Assembly (NCBI RefSeq): GCF_030686155.1
Contig: NZ_JAUPEV010000015.1
Location: forward strand, 1-40,641
Source of the DNA: Helicobacter_J cappadocius
Lineage (GTDB): Bacteria; Campylobacterota; Campylobacteria; Campylobacterales; Helicobacteraceae
Direction of reading: 5' to 3'
DNA length: 40,641 nt
In this document: one piece after another, positions 25,835-34,137 of the stretch
Position numbering within the stretch: position 1 is the first letter of the stretch
Layout of the letters: each line of letters starts with the position of its first letter
The notes under the pieces: generated by a model
The model's database searches: none
What the model saw: only the letters and a program-made list of their open reading frames with translations
Told to the model about the DNA's origin: nothing
Translations under genes and position numbers: made by a program

Positions 25835-26607
25835 TGATGGAAACCTCTTTGATTTCTTTATTTGTGATGGCATTGAGTATGTCTTTTAGCCATTGTGTAG
25901 GAATGTGTGGAGGAATTGTAATCGCGTATTCAAGTGCAAAAATTCACAAAGATACAAGCAAGGCTTATCAAATTTTTTCTCACATTTTATACAGTTTAGG
26001 CAGAGTAAGTTCTTATACAATAATTGGCGTTGTGAGTGCTTATGTTGGATACAAGATTTCAGCTTCTATTCAAGCTAAGGGCATATTGTTTATTATTGTG
26101 GGGGTATTTTTGATTTTATTTGCAATATTATATGTTTTTTTTCCAAAAGCGATTTCTTATATCGAACCTTCTTTGCCAAAAAATCCACAAAATATATTAT
26201 CACAGAGCTTTAAAAGATTTTTTGTTTATCTTATGCAATCTCAAAATTTGAGTAGTTTTTACGGATTGGGCATTTTGAATGGTTTGTTACCTTGTGGAAT
26301 GGTTTATTTTTTTGCTAGTTATGCCCTCACTGCACCTAGTGCTGTTGCTGGAGGTCTCATAATGGTGGTCTTTGGTCTTGCTACTATTTTGCCGATGTTT
26401 ACACTAGGTTTTATTACTGGAAAAATAAATACTTCTTCTTTTCGTAATATTTTTTTAAAAATTTCATTTGTTCTGATGTTGGGTTTTGGTGGAATTAGTG
26501 TATATAAAGGTATTTCTATATTACAAGGAAAATCTCATACTATGGAACATCAAATGAATATGAATCATACAGATCATCATTTATCTCATCAGATGGATAT
26601 GCAATGA
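25831..26607 (+). CDS. TauE/SafE-DsbD_2-type membrane protein with His/Met-rich tail
   Basis: The 258-residue inner-membrane protein has about six hydrophobic segments and the CVGMCGGIV motif in its first helix region (about residues 22-30), plus GLLPCGMVYFF near residue 152. These are the paired Cys/Gly features of the DsbD_2 (UreH-like, often annotated sulfite exporter TauE/SafE) family, whose members are tied to copper supply for cytochrome oxidase and to other metals. The last ~22 residues are packed with His and Met (MEHQMNMNHTDHHLSHQMDM), a likely Cu or Ni ligand site. It overlaps both neighbours by 4 nt. The transported substrate is not proven. Confidence 0.75.
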   Translation: MMMETSLISLFVMALSMSFSHCVGMCGGIVIAYSSAKIHKDTSKAYQIFSHILYSLGRVSSYTIIGVVSAYVGYKISASIQAKGILFIIVGVFLILFAILYVFFPKAISYIEPSLPKNPQNILSQSFKRFFVYLMQSQNLSSFYGLGILNGLLPCGMVYFFASYALTAPSAVAGGLIMVVFGLATILPMFTLGFITGKINTSSFRNIFLKISFVLMLGFGGISVYKGISILQGKSHTMEHQMNMNHTDHHLSHQMDMQ

Positions 26608-27137
26608 AAGCTGTATTTTTCGATAGAGATGGAGTAATAAACCAAGATTTTGGATATGTCTATGAAGCTAAAGAATTTATTTTTGTAGATAATATTTTTA
26701 ATCTCTTAAAATATTGCAAGGATAAAGGATTTTTACTTTTGCTTATTACAAACCAATCTGGAATTGGTAGGGGATATTACACACTCAAAGATTTTGAAGA
26801 GCTTACTGATTATATGCAAAATGAACTAAAAAAGAAACTTGGATTTGGCTTTGATCGTATTTATTTTTGCCCACATTCTCCTGAAGAAAACTGTCTGTGT
26901 AGAAAACCTAAAACAGGTATGATAGATGAAGCAAAAAAAGATTATAATCTTGATCTTAAAGAATGTTTCATCATTGGAGATAAATCCACCGATATTGAGG
27001 CTGGACAAAATGCCAATATTGGGCACAAGATATTTTTAAAAAATACCAACGAAGGTATTTTGAATGACAAAGGTGTCCATACCGTATTTTCTGTGAATGG
27101 GGCATTGGAAGTTATGATTAGCTTATTAGGGAAGTGA
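26604..27137 (+). CDS. gmhB: GmhB, D-glycero-D-manno-heptose-1,7-bisphosphate 7-phosphatase
   Basis: HAD-family phosphatase of the ADP-heptose pathway for the LPS inner core. The 177-residue protein has the nucleophile motif FFDRDGVIN (D7, D9), TNQSGIGRG near residue 49 and the zinc loop CPHSPEENCLC (C89, H91, C97, C99) typical of GmhB. It overlaps the preceding gene by 4 nt and is followed by hldE after 44 nt. Confidence 0.95.
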   Translation: MKAVFFDRDGVINQDFGYVYEAKEFIFVDNIFNLLKYCKDKGFLLLLITNQSGIGRGYYTLKDFEELTDYMQNELKKKLGFGFDRIYFCPHSPEENCLCRKPKTGMIDEAKKDYNLDLKECFIIGDKSTDIEAGQNANIGHKIFLKNTNEGILNDKGVHTVFSVNGALEVMISLLGK

Positions 27138-27181
27138 TTTAAAAGTATCGTTATAAAACAAAATTCATCAAAGGATAAAAA

Positions 27182-28606
27182 ATGTTTGGGCTTGAAGATA
27201 AAAATCCTCATATCTTGGTTATAGGGGATCTAATGATAGATCATTATGTCTGGGCAAAGTGTGAACGCATATCTCCAGAGGCTCCTGTTCAGATTGCTGA
27301 AGTAAAAGACGAAAGCAATCGACTAGGTGGGGCTTGTAATGTTGGTAACAACCTCGTTTCACTAGGAGCAAAAGTTTCAATGTGTGGAGTGATAGGCAAT
27401 GATGACACAGGAAAATGGCTCGTTAAAAATTTGGATTCATTGGGGATTGATATTCAAAATATATTTATTCAAAATCATCGTCCTACAACAAAAAAAACAC
27501 GTGTTATTGTTTCCAATCAGCAGGTTTTGAGAGTAGATAAAGAAGATAAATCAGCTATTTCTGAAGAGATTTCAAAAGAAATATTTGCTACTCTTGAACA
27601 CAAAATCTCAAATTATGATTGCATCATCTTATCTGATTATAATAAAGGGGTTTTAAACTCATTTCTTACACAAAAAATCATTAAACTAGCTAGAAGTGAA
27701 AATAAGCTTATTTTATGCGATCCTAAAGGAAATGATTTTGAAAAATATAAAGGTGCAACTCTTTTAACACCCAATAAAAATGAAGCACAAATAGCCACAA
27801 AAACAGCTATTACTGACGATAATACGCTCACTAATGCCCTTAAAAGTTTGAAAAAAGATTGCAATCTTAGTATTTCACTTATTACTTTAAGTGAAGATGG
27901 TATTGCTTTGCTTGATAAAAAAAATAAGCTCACAAAAATCCCAACCATTGCAAAAGAAGTTTATGATGTTACTGGAGCAGGGGATACAGTGATAGCAGCT
28001 TTGGGGTTTGCACTCTCAGGAGGTCTTGATATTTATAAGGCTTGTGAATTTGCCAATGCTGCAGCTGCAGTAGTGGTAGGAAAAGTTGGAAGTGCAGTCG
28101 CGACACACGCAGAGATCGCTCAACATCTGCATTCTTGTGCATACTCTGATTCAAGTGATAAAATTCTTTCAAAAACTTCTCTTCTAACAACCCTCCAGTC
28201 TTTAAAAAATAAAAAAATTATCTTCACTAATGGTTGTTTTGATATCTTACACAGAGGGCATATTTCATATTTGCAAAAAGCAAAAAAAATGGGAGATATT
28301 CTCATTGTGGCACTTAACAGCGATGCTTCTGTAAAAAGATTAAAAGGAAAAGCTAGACCGATAAATCCTCAAGATGATAGAGCTTATATCCTTTCAGCAC
28401 TTGAATGTGTAGATTTTATTGTGATTTTTGATGAAGATACTCCAGAAGACATCATTTCTTTGATTTCTCCAGATGTATTGGTCAAGGGCAAAGATTATGA
28501 AGGGAAGCAAATTGCAGGATCAAAATATGCCAAAGAAACTAGATTGATTGATTTTGTTGATGGAATATCTACGACTAATATTTTAAATAAAGCCAAGCTC
28601 ATATAA
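27182..28606 (+). CDS. hldE: HldE, bifunctional heptose-7-phosphate kinase / heptose-1-phosphate adenylyltransferase
   Basis: Two fused domains of usual total length (474). Residues 1 to about 315 form a ribokinase-type kinase (GDLMIDHYVW, RLGGACNVGNNLVSLGA, and the anion-hole motif DVTGAGDTV near residue 262). Residues about 340-474 form the nucleotidyltransferase (FTNGCFDILHRGHISYL, with the HxGH motif). They make heptose-1,7-bisphosphate and later ADP-heptose. AAAGGA lies before ATG. It sits between gmhB and gmhA; the usual Helicobacter neighbour hldD is absent. Confidence 0.96.
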   Translation: MFGLEDKNPHILVIGDLMIDHYVWAKCERISPEAPVQIAEVKDESNRLGGACNVGNNLVSLGAKVSMCGVIGNDDTGKWLVKNLDSLGIDIQNIFIQNHRPTTKKTRVIVSNQQVLRVDKEDKSAISEEISKEIFATLEHKISNYDCIILSDYNKGVLNSFLTQKIIKLARSENKLILCDPKGNDFEKYKGATLLTPNKNEAQIATKTAITDDNTLTNALKSLKKDCNLSISLITLSEDGIALLDKKNKLTKIPTIAKEVYDVTGAGDTVIAALGFALSGGLDIYKACEFANAAAAVVVGKVGSAVATHAEIAQHLHSCAYSDSSDKILSKTSLLTTLQSLKNKKIIFTNGCFDILHRGHISYLQKAKKMGDILIVALNSDASVKRLKGKARPINPQDDRAYILSALECVDFIVIFDEDTPEDIISLISPDVLVKGKDYEGKQIAGSKYAKETRLIDFVDGISTTNILNKAKLI

Positions 28607-28615
28607 GGAGACAAA

Positions 28616-29182
28616 ATGAAAGACTTTATCAAAAACCAATTTTCAACCCATATAGCTACCGTTGAAAAAACCTTAGAAGTCCTAGAGGATGACATTAAAA
28701 AAGTTGCTTTTACTTTAAGTGAGTGCATCTTCAGTGGAGGAAAAATACTATTTTGTGGCAATGGTGGAAGTGCAGCAGATGCACAGCATTTTGCCGCAGA
28801 ATTAAGCGGTAGATACAAAAGAGAGCGAAAAGCATTTGCGGGAATTGCCATTACTACAGATACCTCTGCACTCACAGCAATAGGAAATGATTATGGCTAT
28901 GAATATATATTTTCCAGACAGGTTGAAGCACTTGCAAATCCTTTTGACATTGTATTTGGAATCTCTACAAGTGGCAATTCTAAAAATGTTGTCAATGCAC
29001 TAAAAATAGGTCGAAATATAGGTTGTAAAACCATAGGATTAAGCGGAAGAGATGGGGGGGTTATGAATGAAGTCTGCGATATTAATCTAGTTATTCCTAG
29101 CAATGATACTGCCCGCATTCAAGAAGCTCATATTCTTATCATACATATTTTGTGTGATGTGATCGAACGCGACAATATGTAA
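28616..29182 (+). CDS. gmhA: GmhA, sedoheptulose-7-phosphate isomerase
   Basis: First step of ADP-heptose synthesis, a SIS-fold enzyme, 188 residues. Visible motifs are FCGNGGSAADAQHFAAEL at about 43-60, ISTSGNSKNV near 118-127 and LSGRDGGVMNEVCD near 142. AAGGAG lies upstream of ATG. It starts 9 nt after hldE. A run of seven G (29054-29060) in the RDGGV codons is in frame here; a slip there would break the protein. Confidence 0.96.
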   Translation: MKDFIKNQFSTHIATVEKTLEVLEDDIKKVAFTLSECIFSGGKILFCGNGGSAADAQHFAAELSGRYKRERKAFAGIAITTDTSALTAIGNDYGYEYIFSRQVEALANPFDIVFGISTSGNSKNVVNALKIGRNIGCKTIGLSGRDGGVMNEVCDINLVIPSNDTARIQEAHILIIHILCDVIERDNM

Positions 29183-29204
29183 AATTATTTTTAAGGAAAA
29201 AATT

Positions 29205-30434
29205 TTGGAATATTTTAGGCAAACTTATCTTGTAAAATTTTGGAATCCACTCCCTGCAGTTATTGCACTTGGAATATTATCGACTTATTATTTTGGATTG
29301 AGTGGAAGTTTGTGGGCAGTTACAGGTGAATTTACTCGTTGGGGAGGGCATATACTGCAGTTTTTTGGCGTAGATATTAGTAGATTTGGATATTACAAGA
29401 TCCAAAACATGAGTGGAACCCCACTGACTAGAAACGATGGGATTATGGTCATTGGAATGTTTTTGGGTTGCCTCATAGCAAGTCTATGGGCGAATAACTT
29501 TAAGCTCAGGTTTCCTACAAGTCCTATCAGAATAGCCCAAGCTCTCATAGGAGGCATTATTTCTGGATTTGGAGCAAGACTTGCTATGGGTTGTAATCTA
29601 GCAAATTTTTTTACAGGAATCCCTTATTTTTCACTCCATACTTGGGTTTTTACCATTTGTATGATTGTAGGTGTTTATTTTGGAACAAAAGTCGTCAAAC
29701 TCCCCTGTTTTCTTCCAAAAGCTACGCCATTTAAGGTAGATTCTCAAAAATCCATCGTATCTAATAAAAAAAGAGGGAAGATTTTATTTACACTTGGGTG
29801 TATAGTTTTTCTTCTTTCATTAGCATGGATGATTTATCTCACCTATACTTCACCTATTCCAAAAAACAAAACAATGCCTATTTTAGGAATGGCGCTAGGC
29901 TTTGGGATTTCATTTGGTTTTATTGTGGCTAGAGCACAGATTTGTTTTACTTCGGCTTTTAGAGATCTTTTTATTATGGGAAGAAGCCAGATGGCAAAAG
30001 CGGTGATTGCTGGAATGGCGGTCTCTAGTATAGGAGTTTTTAGCTATGTGATGCTAGGAACTGAGCTTAAGCTCTCTTGGATGGGACCCAATATCATATT
30101 AGGAGGATTGCTTTTTGGATTTGGTATCGTCCTAGCTGGAGGATGTGAGTGTGGCTGGATGTATCGAGCAGTAGAAGGGCAGGTGCATTACTGGATAGTA
30201 GGTGTTGGGAACATCATCGGTACGATGTTATTAGCCTTTAGTTGGGACTATTATGGCGAAGCATTAGCCACCTCTTGGCCCAAGATCAATTTGCTTGAAG
30301 TTTTTGGAAACCATGGAGGGCTGATAGTGAATTATGTACTTTTATTTTTGAGTTTTCTTGTGATCCTTTGGCTCCAAAAGAGATTTTTTGCCATTAAAGC
30401 TAGAAATAGCCAAAGGATAGACAATGCAAAATAA
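29205..30434 (+). CDS. fdhT: FdhT / YedE-type selenium-related membrane transporter
   Basis: The 409-residue YeeE/YedE-family membrane protein has about ten hydrophobic segments in two related halves, each with a Cys-containing motif: AMGCNLANFFTG near residue 128 and LAGGCECGWMYRA near residue 308. The other marked segment is RAQICFTSAFRDLF near 245. The Campylobacter homologue FdhT is required, with FdhU, for formate dehydrogenase activity, through selenium acquisition. The start is TTG with AAGGA upstream. It overlaps the TusA-like gene by 11 nt, which matches the fdhT-fdhU pairing. It starts 22 nt after gmhA. Confidence 0.85.
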   Translation: MEYFRQTYLVKFWNPLPAVIALGILSTYYFGLSGSLWAVTGEFTRWGGHILQFFGVDISRFGYYKIQNMSGTPLTRNDGIMVIGMFLGCLIASLWANNFKLRFPTSPIRIAQALIGGIISGFGARLAMGCNLANFFTGIPYFSLHTWVFTICMIVGVYFGTKVVKLPCFLPKATPFKVDSQKSIVSNKKRGKILFTLGCIVFLLSLAWMIYLTYTSPIPKNKTMPILGMALGFGISFGFIVARAQICFTSAFRDLFIMGRSQMAKAVIAGMAVSSIGVFSYVMLGTELKLSWMGPNIILGGLLFGFGIVLAGGCECGWMYRAVEGQVHYWIVGVGNIIGTMLLAFSWDYYGEALATSWPKINLLEVFGNHGGLIVNYVLLFLSFLVILWLQKRFFAIKARNSQRIDNAK

Positions 30435-30663
30435 AAAAATCACTCCTAATTATAGATTAGAACTGTTTGGAGAAACCTGTCCTTATCCAGCTATAGCCAC
30501 GATAGATGCGATGGAAAAGCTTCAAAAAGGCGAAGTGCTAGAAGTTTTGAGTGATTGTGCTCAGAGTATCAATAACATCCCCCTAGATGCGAAAAATCAC
30601 GGCTATGAAGTACTACAAATCAACCAAGAAGGTTGTGTGATTTCTTTTTTGATAAGAAAATAA
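30424..30663 (+). CDS. fdhU: FdhU / TusA-family sulfur or selenium carrier protein
   Basis: The 79-residue protein has the TusA/SirA fold signature: the CPYP motif (C19) at the start of the first helix (GETCPYPAIATIDAMEKL), then GEVLEVLSDCAQSINNIP. The Cys is the expected persulfide or selenosulfide carrier. It overlaps fdhT by 11 nt, the same pairing as YedE/YedF and Campylobacter FdhT/FdhU, so a role in selenium supply to formate dehydrogenase is likely. Confidence 0.87.
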   Translation: MQNKKITPNYRLELFGETCPYPAIATIDAMEKLQKGEVLEVLSDCAQSINNIPLDAKNHGYEVLQINQEGCVISFLIRK

Positions 30664-30708
30664 TCAACCTTTAGAGATATTTTTAAGCTTGAGATAAGCC
30701 TTTTGAGA

Positions 30709-30714
30709 TAAAAT
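30709..30714 (+). promoter_or_regulatory. Possible -10 element of the autotransporter gene
   Basis: TAAAAT in GATAAAATAC, 34 nt upstream of the autotransporter ATG at 30748. A second AT-rich hexamer TATAAA (30732-30737) runs into the ribosome-binding site AAAGGA (30735-30740) and is too close to serve. The gap 30664-30747 shows no good terminator for fdhU. Confidence 0.35.
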
Positions 30715-30747
30715 ACAATTATTATTTATCTTATAAAGGATTATAAA

Positions 30748-33610
30748 ATGTCTTATTCTAATTTTTCTATGGGGGGGGGGGACTCAAAAGCGACTTCTTA
30801 AACTCCTAGCTCTCTGCACACTTTCTCTTCCTTTTTCGCTTGAAGCATGGGACTGTTATAGTTCAAGTGCTACTTTTGTGAATTGGGGAAATGAATTCCC
30901 TTCTAGCCTTACACCTGAAAATTCAAGTGCTTGTATCACAATTGGAGAAGATGATTCAGCCTCTCCTGTTTATAACAAAAGCGACTTGGGTGATTCTTAT
31001 TTTTCAAGTACATATGTTGAGATATACAAAAATCCAAAATCACAATTCACTGAATTTCATAATCTAGGAAATTTTAATTTTGCAAATGGGAGGAATTTTA
31101 CTTTTGATATGCCTGATGTCGATTATTATTTAGATGGTGGTTTATTTAATATCCAGTATGGGAGAATAATTTTAAATGGTAGAGATTTTTATTCACAAGG
31201 AGAATTTATAGTAAATCATAAACTCAATTTGAACTTTAGAGATTTTATTAATGTTAGTAATACAAAAATTAGCGGTGTAGATGGGGATGTGACTATCAAT
31301 CTCACAGGAAAGTTCAGCAATGATTCAAAACTTAATATCACAGGACCTAGCGAATATAAGACACCTCCATACATAACTATAAATGGAGGGGATTTTTATA
31401 ATGGCGTAGATCACAGCAGTAGCCAGGAATATTTTAGTGGAAGTATCGTGCTAGAACATGCAGTTTTGACTATAAAAAAAAATCTTATCTCTGAAGGGGT
31501 AGATAAAGACAATCGCTCAAACGTCATTCTTAGTAACAACTCTGAATTAAGAGTTAGTGGAGATTTTATCAATGGAGCTTATAGTGATGTTTATATCAAT
31601 CCATCTCATAATTATCGCGATAGATCTAAGCTTAGCGTATACGGAAATATGATCAATCAAGGGGAGATACATTTAGCTGCAATAATGGATGATCATGGGA
31701 TTTATGTCGGTAAAAATTTTATTAGCAAAGAAGGGAGCAAACTTTATTTTACTGGAGGATATACCTATTATGGAGCCATAAAAGCCACAGATGTTGATAT
31801 CAAAGGAGCTTCAGTATATTTTTTAAAAGGAGAGACTATATTAGATAGACCTTATGATTTTCTAGTTGCAACTGGTATATTCAGCTATGATACTTCGCTA
31901 CTAGGGGTGCAAGATGTTATCTCAGATGATGGAAGCATGAATGATTTCTATGAAGCGGTAGTAGGAACTGGCTTTGACGATCATGGTGCAAGAACTCTAA
32001 AAGTTACCTATAGATACAAAACTAAAAAACCCAAAAAAGAAGTCAATACTTCAGGTAATAGCAATAATAACACCACCAGCACAACTATCACCAACAACAC
32101 CGATACCACCACTACAACCAATGCTGATACCAACACCAATATAGCAAACACTGAACCTCAAAAAGAAGTCAATATTTCAGATAATACCAGCACAACAAAC
32201 GCTAGTAATACTACCAGTGCAGGAACTATCCAACCATCCAAAGAAGAAGTGAGTATTTCAAGCAATAACAACACTGATACTACCACCAGTGATACCGATA
32301 CCACAACCAACGTAGCAACAACCGAACCTCAAAAAGAAGTCAATATTTCAGATAATAGCAATAATAACACCACCAGTAACACAGATAACACCACCATTGC
32401 AGGAAACACCACCAGCACAACTATCACCAACAACACCGATACCATTGCTAAAATACCCGGCATTAAAGACAAATATACCTCTAGCGAAATAGCCTTCATC
32501 GACGCATTTAGCAAAGAAAATCCAATTCCAGGATTTGACATCAAAAACTTGAGTATGAATCAAATCAGAACCATATCCAAAAATATCAATGATGGACTAG
32601 AGTATTACTCTCATTCCAAAGATACTGCTTTAAATGGAGGATTTGAAGCTATCAAAGCCAATGTATTTTCTCGTATGATAGGAGGAGGTAGTTCTAGTGC
32701 GACTTATCATCAAGCCAGATCAGATGTATTACTCTACAATCCTTCTAATCGCTATGCCATAAATACTAAATTAGCCCCACCTACTGATGTGGTAAATATC
32801 TTTAAAGAATCTACAAAATCCCAAAAACCTAACAACCTCTATGTCAATGTCTTAGGAGCTTTTCAAACCTCTAGTAGTGGCTATGGATACGGCTATGGAC
32901 TTTCTGTAGGTTATGATAGAAACTTTGAAGATAAGATGTTTATTGGGGCATATCTAGCTTATATCGGAGGAGGGCAAAAACTTGATATGCTCTCAAATCA
33001 AACTCAAGGATTTGAAATAGGAGTGTATGGAAGGTTTGAAACCTCCATATTAGAAACAGATCTAATCCTCAATCAAGGCTATGCGTATAACAAAAATACA
33101 AAAAAAATTACCATCTTAGATAACATCTACAGTACCTCTTCAGGATATGGCACTCAAAGTTTTGATGTGCTTTTACAAAGTGGTCCGAAATTTATCTTGG
33201 GTAAAAACTCTATCAAACCATTTGTTGGAGTCAATCTGAATTTTTACACAGGAGCAAATGTGACTGAAGATACAGAGGTGTTTGCAAGTTCATATGATTT
33301 CAAAGATAGCGTGTATTTGAGCGAGGTCATCGGAATAGAATATAAGAGAGCTTTCAAAAATGGATATTTTTTCCTTCGTCCTTCTTATGAAGCTAATATC
33401 TATAGCAATGCAACTGAAACAAAAGTAGTTTTTCTAAATAACACTATCTCCATAGCACCTCCTGCTAAAGAAATGTTTGCTTCAGTATTACTGGGCGGAG
33501 AAATGAATATCAATGATTCTTTATTATTCAATCTCAATCTCTCCACAAAAGCTTCCAATAAAAAGACATTCATCGCCACAGGTCTAGCATCTTTAAAATA
33601 TGTATTCTAG
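30748..33610 (+). CDS. Phase-variable autotransporter, out of frame at an 11-G tract
   Basis: ATG 30748 (AAAGGA 8 nt before it) reads 17 codons through the G-tract to TAA at 30799-30801. Directly after the tract another frame is open to 33610 and starts with a signal peptide (TQKRLLKLLALCTLSLPFSLEA), so the gene is intact apart from G number. With 10 or 13 G it encodes about 953 residues; with 11 it is OFF. In order: signal peptide; beta-helix-like passenger rich in G, N and S (to about residue 385 counted from the GTG at 30878); an Asn/Thr-rich linker with repeats (about 388-525); and a ~285-residue C-terminal beta-barrel starting near YVNVLGAFQTSSSGYGYGYG and ending in Phe (SLKYVF). This is a type Va autotransporter. 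The passenger loosely recalls the VacA-like family, but I cannot assign a ligand or activity. Confidence 0.85.
30771..30781 (+). repeat. Homopolymeric G11 tract, phase-variation switch
   Basis: Eleven consecutive G in codons 8-12 of the autotransporter gene, just before the signal peptide. Such tracts in Helicobacter and Campylobacter change length by slipped-strand mispairing and switch surface genes. Ten or thirteen G restores frame; eleven or twelve does not. The tract is preceded by ATG GGG in the coding frame. Confidence 0.9.
32039..32444 (+). repeat. Asn/Thr-rich linker with direct DNA repeats in the autotransporter
   Basis: This segment encodes alternating (Q/P)KEVN(I/T)S and Asn/Thr blocks. 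Exact direct repeats: a 38-bp copy at 32071-32108 and 32407-32444; a 34-bp copy at 32153-32186 and 32324-32357; a 24-bp copy at 32056-32079 and 32353-32376. All pairs keep frame, so recombination between them would shorten or lengthen the linker without a frameshift. Confidence 0.85.
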
Positions 33611-33614
33611 GAAT

Positions 33615-33644
33615 AAAAAAGAGGGGATTATTTCCAATCCTCTC
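33615..33644 (-). terminator. Rho-independent terminator of the purL-lpxR run
   Basis: A 9-bp stem (GAGGGGATT 33621-33629 with AATCCTCTC 33636-33644, one G-U pair on one strand) around a 6-nt loop. On the minus strand it is followed by six T. It overlaps the stop codon of the last minus-strand gene at 33628-33630 and sits in the convergent junction with the autotransporter, so it may also slow plus-strand transcripts. Confidence 0.65.
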
Positions 33645-34137
33645 CAATACCTAGCAATACACAGTGATTAAAATTCGGTAAAACACAATAGGCATATAAC
33701 TCACTTCCAAGTCCCAAGAACTCCAAATCAGTTAAATATCTTCCATCAAAGCTTAGATAAAAAGTTTTTGCTTTTTTGTCATCATATTGTTCTGCTAGGA
33801 TTCCTCCTACACCAATTCCTCCAAAATTGCTATATTTGATAAAATTCTTGAGTATGAAATTAGTCAGCACAAGCTGCCCATTAAGCTTTTGCTTCTCATT
33901 TTCAGAAAGTCCAGAATACACTGAATGTTCGATAATATATCTTTTGCGAAAAATAGGATATTTTTTTTGGATCGATTGAACTTTGACTTGTTTATAGTAA
34001 GATTTTAGGATTTGGATATTTTCATAGAGATAATCCTGTGCATTTTTTGCCTCTAGTGTATAAAAATAGCACTCTAGCAAACCAAATGCTAAAAATATCC
34101 TAAAATATCGGTATTGAAGGAAAATAAACTTTTTCAA
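33628..34137 (-). CDS. Hypothetical protein downstream of lpxR
   Basis: Not recognised. The 169-residue product has a hydrophobic N-terminal stretch (YFRIFLAFGLLECYFYTL, about residues 11-28) that could be a signal peptide or anchor, then a charged middle and a Gly-rich C-terminal part (NFGGIGVGGILAEQYDD) ending with ELYAYCVLPNFNHCVLLGIG. TTG start overlapping the lpxR stop by 4 nt with no clear Shine-Dalgarno, so translation is probably coupled to lpxR. A start further inside is possible. It ends in the terminator. Confidence 0.6.
   Translation of the reverse strand: MKKFIFLQYRYFRIFLAFGLLECYFYTLEAKNAQDYLYENIQILKSYYKQVKVQSIQKKYPIFRKRYIIEHSVYSGLSENEKQKLNGQLVLTNFILKNFIKYSNFGGIGVGGILAEQYDDKKAKTFYLSFDGRYLTDLEFLGLGSELYAYCVLPNFNHCVLLGIGEDWK

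Noticed and set aside
25460..25873. 137-codon minus-strand frame across hisG and its neighbours
   Set aside because: It is antisense to three tightly overlapping plus-strand genes with clear motifs or signal peptide.
32039..32444. CRISPR-like or tandem repeat array
   Set aside because: The repeats are unevenly spaced, coding and in frame with a low-complexity protein linker; there are no unique spacers of equal length.
30878..33610. Autotransporter CDS starting at GTG 30878
   Set aside because: It removes the visible signal peptide encoded just upstream and has no ribosome-binding site. It is the downstream part of the gene that begins at 30748.
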